Source: Hyphomicrobiales bacterium (GTDB taxonomy: Bacteria; Pseudomonadota; Alphaproteobacteria; Rhizobiales; Devosiaceae). From it: a stretch of DNA of 9,508 nt. The stretch spans positions 1 through 9,508 of the forward strand of contig JALWTJ010000016.1 in NCBI GenBank assembly GCA_027082895.1, read 5' to 3'. Below the pieces are notes generated by a model. It was not told the origin of the DNA, ran no database searches, and saw only the letters and a program-made list of their open reading frames with translations. Made by a program: the position numbers and the translations under genes. Below are positions 6,816 to 9,508 of this stretch, in pieces (within the stretch, counting starts at the first letter, position 1; every line of letters starts with the position of its first letter).

Positions 6816-8117
6816 TCAGAGCTGCCGTTTGGAACCAAAGTGCTTTCGCGCCAGATCCAGAAACGTGTCGCCCCGTTGTTCATAATTCCTGAACTGATTG
6901 AAAGAAGGAGCCCCCGGAGACAAGAGCAACACGTCAAATTGATCGGGGTCGGCACTCAGTCGGGCAAAGATGTCTTCCAGATTCCGCGCCAGCCGGACGT
7001 GCGCCGTCAGATCTGCTCCTTTCAGCATGCGGGCGATCCGGTGGCCGCTGTCGGGCAGGAACCAGATCTGGTTGAGGGCGGCATGGCGCAGGCAGTTGGC
7101 AAGGCCGGAAAAATCCTGGTCCCGGTCATAGCCGCCCACGATCACGGACAGCCTGCGGTCGGCGTAGGTGCGGATGGCGGCCCGGGTGGCTTCGGGGTTG
7201 GTGGCGATGGAATCGTTGACGAACAGCTTGCTGCCGAAGCGCATTTCCTGCAACCGGTGGGGCAGGGGTTCGAACAGGCGGATCCCGTTCAGGATATCCT
7301 GTTCGCTTGCGCCGGCCCCCTGGCACAGGCGGGCGGCCAGTATGGCATTTTGCAGATTGTGCTCGCCCTTGAGGGCGGATTCGGCAACGGCTCGGGTCAG
7401 CCGGGCCCGGAAGGCGGGGGATGGCTGGTCCAGCTTGTCCACCAGATCACAGGGGGGCTGGGGGATCAGATCCAGGGAGGCAATCTGAGGGGACAGGGCG
7501 CAGCGATAGGGGGAATGACGGCGCAGGATATTCAGCTTGTCGCTGAAATAGTGCTGCTCGTCACCATGCCAGTCCAGATGTTCGGGAAAGAGACAGGTCA
7601 TTCCCACGATATCGGGGTCCAGTTTCATGTCGGCGCACTGGAACGAGGAGAGTTCGAGCACCACCCATTCATGGGGGGGCAGGTCAAGGACGGGTACCCC
7701 GATATTCCCGGCCAGGGCACTGTCAAATCCCGCTTCGCTCAGAATGGTGTGGACCAGCTTGGCGGTGGTGCTTTTTCCCTTGGTGCCGGTAATGGCGATG
7801 ACCCTGGAGTCGGCGCGCCGGTAACGGGCCCACAGGTTGAGGTTGGTGGTGACGGGAATGTTGTGGCGTGCCGCCAGTTGCAGTTCGGGCTTGTAGATCG
7901 ACACGCCGGGGGATCTCACGATCATGGAATAGCGGTGATCGGCAATCTCCTGGTGGAACTCGCGGGCCGGGATTTGCGTGGCGCCGGCAATGTCGGCCGT
8001 TCCTTCGTCCACGAACACGTGGATTTTCACACCGGGGAACTGTTTCTTCAGGAAATGGCTGCTGGAACGGGCTTCCCGGCCGGCGCCATAAAGCAGTACG
8101 GATGTGGGAGAGGTCAT
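6816..8117 (-). CDS. murD: MurD-family UDP-MurNAc-L-Ala:glutamate ligase, MurD2-like
   Basis: This 433-residue cytoplasmic Mur ligase joins glutamate to UDP-MurNAc-L-alanine with ATP, a step of peptidoglycan precursor synthesis. Three domains are visible: a Rossmann-like N-domain (1-100, LLYGAGREARSS), a central ATPase (about 105-285) and a C-terminal domain (about 286-428). Motifs include P-loop ITGTKGKSTT (109-118), GNIGVPVLD (138-146), ELSSFQ (155-160), LFPEHLDWHG (176-185), K194 (matching the carbamylated lysine of MurD), GEHN (251-254), PHRLQ (286-290), NDSIATNPEAT (301-311) and LSPGAPSF (399-406). Lys replaces the usual Asn in GTNGKT and DSIATN replaces DSKATN. These changes, with EHLDWHG, are the pattern I recall for MurD2, the L-glutamate-adding ligase of Xanthomonas. 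A plain MurD paralogue remains possible. No dcw-cluster genes and no MurL are nearby. GGAG (8128-8131) precedes the ATG by 10 nt. Confidence 0.88.
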   Translation of the reverse strand: MTSPTSVLLYGAGREARSSSHFLKKQFPGVKIHVFVDEGTADIAGATQIPAREFHQEIADHRYSMIVRSPGVSIYKPELQLAARHNIPVTTNLNLWARYRRADSRVIAITGTKGKSTTAKLVHTILSEAGFDSALAGNIGVPVLDLPPHEWVVLELSSFQCADMKLDPDIVGMTCLFPEHLDWHGDEQHYFSDKLNILRRHSPYRCALSPQIASLDLIPQPPCDLVDKLDQPSPAFRARLTRAVAESALKGEHNLQNAILAARLCQGAGASEQDILNGIRLFEPLPHRLQEMRFGSKLFVNDSIATNPEATRAAIRTYADRRLSVIVGGYDRDQDFSGLANCLRHAALNQIWFLPDSGHRIARMLKGADLTAHVRLARNLEDIFARLSADPDQFDVLLLSPGAPSFNQFRNYEQRGDTFLDLARKHFGSKRQL

Positions 8118-8249
8118 GCTGGTTCAACTCCGCTCCTGGGCTGCCCCGGCGCGGGGGCCATGGCGCCACGATGTGCTGTTAACCCGTCGCGGAGCGGTTG
8201 GAAAGGGCCAATGGGTGGCTGCCGGGGCGTTCATGCATGTTTTCATGGT
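8118..8249. other. 132-bp intergenic spacer between phosphoesterase and Mur ligase
   Basis: The spacer holds the Mur ligase ribosome binding site (AGGAG/GGAG on the - strand, within 8128-8137) and a GC-rich inverted repeat, GCCCC (8143-8147) with GGGGC (8154-8158), around a 6-nt loop. No T-tract follows the hairpin on either strand, so it is not a convincing intrinsic terminator. No clear -35/-10 pair was found. Confidence 0.4.
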
Positions 8250-9140
8250 TCAATAGATACGCAGTTGCAGGCGCTGGACGATGTCTTCGCCCACCCGCTG
8301 ATAGCCGAACTCGCGCATGGTACAGCTCCAGCGGTGCTGGAGACGCTCGATCTGGAACAGGTTGTAGCGGGCCGGGGGGGCATTGGAGACGGGGCAGGTC
8401 GAGGCAGCGGCCACTCCGATCACCGGCACCTTACGGTTCGGCCCTTCGATGGTGTGCATGCTCGAATTGTGGGTGTGGCCGTGCAGGATCATTTCCGCCC
8501 CGTTTTCCCGGATCACCTGACGAAACAGTTTTGCGCCGAACAGGCTCTTTCGTAACGGACGGGCCAGTTCCCGGGCCGGGGGGTGATGAATGGCCACGAT
8601 GCGGAAGAAACCGGCATTTCCCAGAATTTCCAGACAGCGGGCGAGCCGTTCTGCCTGTTGCTTGTCAAAACATCCCGCGGCGATGAAGGGAGGGGTGGCA
8701 ACGGCGCTGCTGCAGCCGATGACGGCCACCTGCCCCGTCCGGCGCACATAGGGAAAGGGCGCCTCGTCAAGGGTTTCACCGGTGGCATAGCCGTCATATG
8801 TATCAAGGGCCCTGTCCAGGGAGCCGGGAAGGTAGGCATCATGGTTGCCCGGCACCATGCAGACCCGTTTCGTACTGCCCATCCGTTTCAGCCAGCCAAG
8901 GGCGGTTTCAGTTTCGGCCGGCAGTGCGAGGTTGACCAGGTCACCGGTGACAATGGACAGGTCGAAGGGTTGGGTGAGCAGGTGATCCACCAGATTCTTT
9001 CCCGCTTCGGGGCATATCCGGTTGCCTCTCTTGAGTTGCCAGTTCACATAACCGGTCAGGCGCTTGTTGAGCAGTTGCCAGGGCATCACGCGTGGCAGGG
9101 GCGCCAGATGAATGTCGGATATGTGTGCTATCGTGGTCAT
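8250..9140 (-). CDS. Calcineurin-like metallophosphoesterase (class III, CpdA-like)
   Basis: This 296-residue, probably cytoplasmic enzyme has all metal-binding blocks of the PF00149 phosphoesterase fold in order: HISDIHL (D9, H11), VTGDLVN (D67), PGNHDAY (N99, H100), IHHPP (H185, H186) and HGHTH (H220, H222, H224). That arrangement is typical of class III cyclic-nucleotide phosphodiesterase-like proteins such as CpdA. The N-terminal LLNKRLTGYVNW segment after the first block recurs, from memory, in alphaproteobacterial members. The true substrate cannot be told from sequence; cyclic AMP, nucleotides or a lipid-linked phosphate are options. The start is placed at the ATG next to the canonical N-terminus, without a strong Shine-Dalgarno sequence. 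It is upstream of the Mur ligase on the same strand and divergent from the Nudix gene. Confidence 0.9.
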   Translation of the reverse strand: MTTIAHISDIHLAPLPRVMPWQLLNKRLTGYVNWQLKRGNRICPEAGKNLVDHLLTQPFDLSIVTGDLVNLALPAETETALGWLKRMGSTKRVCMVPGNHDAYLPGSLDRALDTYDGYATGETLDEAPFPYVRRTGQVAVIGCSSAVATPPFIAAGCFDKQQAERLARCLEILGNAGFFRIVAIHHPPARELARPLRKSLFGAKLFRQVIRENGAEMILHGHTHNSSMHTIEGPNRKVPVIGVAAASTCPVSNAPPARYNLFQIERLQHRWSCTMREFGYQRVGEDIVQRLQLRIY

Positions 9141-9219
9141 TGGCGCTGTATTGACATAATCGGAATAAAAACCAAACAGGTTGATGGCAGAATATGTGGT
9201 TTATGGGTAGGCACGGCGA
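9141..9219. promoter_or_regulatory. Divergent promoter region between phosphoesterase and Nudix genes
   Basis: This 79-bp spacer is noticeably richer in A and T than the surrounding DNA and separates two divergently read genes, so it should hold a promoter for each. On the + strand a perfect TTGACA is at 9151-9156, but the hexamer 17 bp further on is poor (AAACAG at 9174). An alternative CATAAT lies at 9155-9160, without a good -35. Exact promoters are not resolved. GGGTAGG at 9205-9211, 8 nt before the ATG, may serve as the Nudix ribosome binding site. Confidence 0.4.
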
Positions 9220-9508
9220 ATGAGTAATGCGAATGCAGCGCAGGAAAGTGACAGGGACGTGACGGGCTGGAGACTGTGGCGCGCAAAGATCCTCCTTTAT
9301 CTGGTCAGCATGTTCCGACGCATGACGCTGGGGGCGCGGGGCATGCTCGTGGACGGGAACCGGGTGTTGCTGATCCGGCACACCTATGTGCCCGGATGGC
9401 AGTTTCCCGGCGGGGGTGTGGACCCGGGGGAAAGCTTTTATTCCACCATGGAGCGCGAAGTGCTGGAGGAAACCGGATATCGGGTCGTTGCCCCCTATGC
9501 CTTGCACG
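9220..9508 (+). CDS. Nudix hydrolase, 5' part (runs off right edge)
   Basis: Reading from ATG 9220 gives 96 residues with no stop before the window ends. After a polar N-terminus and a short hydrophobic/basic stretch (about residues 20-38), the fold begins at GARGMLVDGNRVLLIRHTY. A complete Nudix box follows: G65-x5-E71-x7-R79-E80-V81-x-E83-E84-x-G86-Y87, preceded by WQFPGGG. The glutamates bind the divalent metal used to cleave nucleoside-diphosphate-linked substrates. The substrate cannot be inferred, because the specificity region lies beyond the edge. The VPGWQFPGGGV context resembles general housekeeping NTP/NDP-X pyrophosphatases. It is divergent from the phosphoesterase. Confidence 0.9.
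   Translation, partial: MSNANAAQESDRDVTGWRLWRAKILLYLVSMFRRMTLGARGMLVDGNRVLLIRHTYVPGWQFPGGGVDPGESFYSTMEREVLEETGYRVVAPYALH

Noticed and set aside
8143..8158. GC-rich hairpin as intrinsic terminator of the phosphoesterase gene
   Set aside because: No T-tract follows on either strand and the stem is only 5 bp.
6840..8555. 571-codon open frame on the + strand opposite the Mur ligase and phosphoesterase
   Set aside because: It is an antisense shadow spanning two well-supported - strand genes and the gap between them. It has no motifs and is glycine-rich from antisense codons.

Overview
The window reads as chromosomal DNA from a GC-rich alphaproteobacterium. The closest affinities I recognise are the epimerase motif IGAHGKPV..LHPKDF and the overall style of the propionate genes. 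The order or genus cannot be fixed from this stretch alone. Nearly all of the sequence is coding. There are no RNA genes, insertion sequences, CRISPR arrays or phage genes that I can support.

Positions 1-6310 (+ strand) form a propionyl-CoA to succinyl-CoA locus. It begins inside pccB (carboxyltransferase subunit of propionyl-CoA carboxylase; only the C-terminal third is present). A 213-bp gap follows, holding an array of about four 23/24-bp direct repeats. Then come five tightly packed genes: a RidA-family protein, an HXXEE-domain membrane protein, pccA (biotin carboxylase plus biotin carrier), a single-chain methylmalonyl-CoA mutase and methylmalonyl-CoA epimerase. The junctions are 4-bp overlaps or direct abutment, so these five genes are almost certainly co-transcribed and translationally coupled. 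The enzymes give a complete route: propionyl-CoA to (S)-methylmalonyl-CoA (PccAB), to (R)-methylmalonyl-CoA (epimerase), to succinyl-CoA (B12-dependent mutase). The two inserted genes, RidA-like and HXXEE, are the unexplained part of the operon.

Positions 6318-9140 (- strand) hold three genes: an isoprenylcysteine-methyltransferase-like membrane protein, a Mur ligase of the MurD family and a class III metallophosphoesterase. The Mur ligase has the sequence signatures of the MurD2 type (GTKGKST P-loop, LFPEHLDWHG, NDSIATNPEAT). In Xanthomonas that type adds L-glutamate rather than D-glutamate to UDP-MurNAc-L-Ala and works with the epimerase MurL.

From 9220 to the right edge (+ strand) lies the start of a Nudix hydrolase, divergent from the phosphoesterase across a 79-bp AT-richer spacer that probably carries promoters.

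I do not see a clear new multi-gene defence or mobile system. The points most worth following are the MurD2-type ligase, the repeat array inside the pcc locus, and the RidA/HXXEE pair built into the propionate operon.
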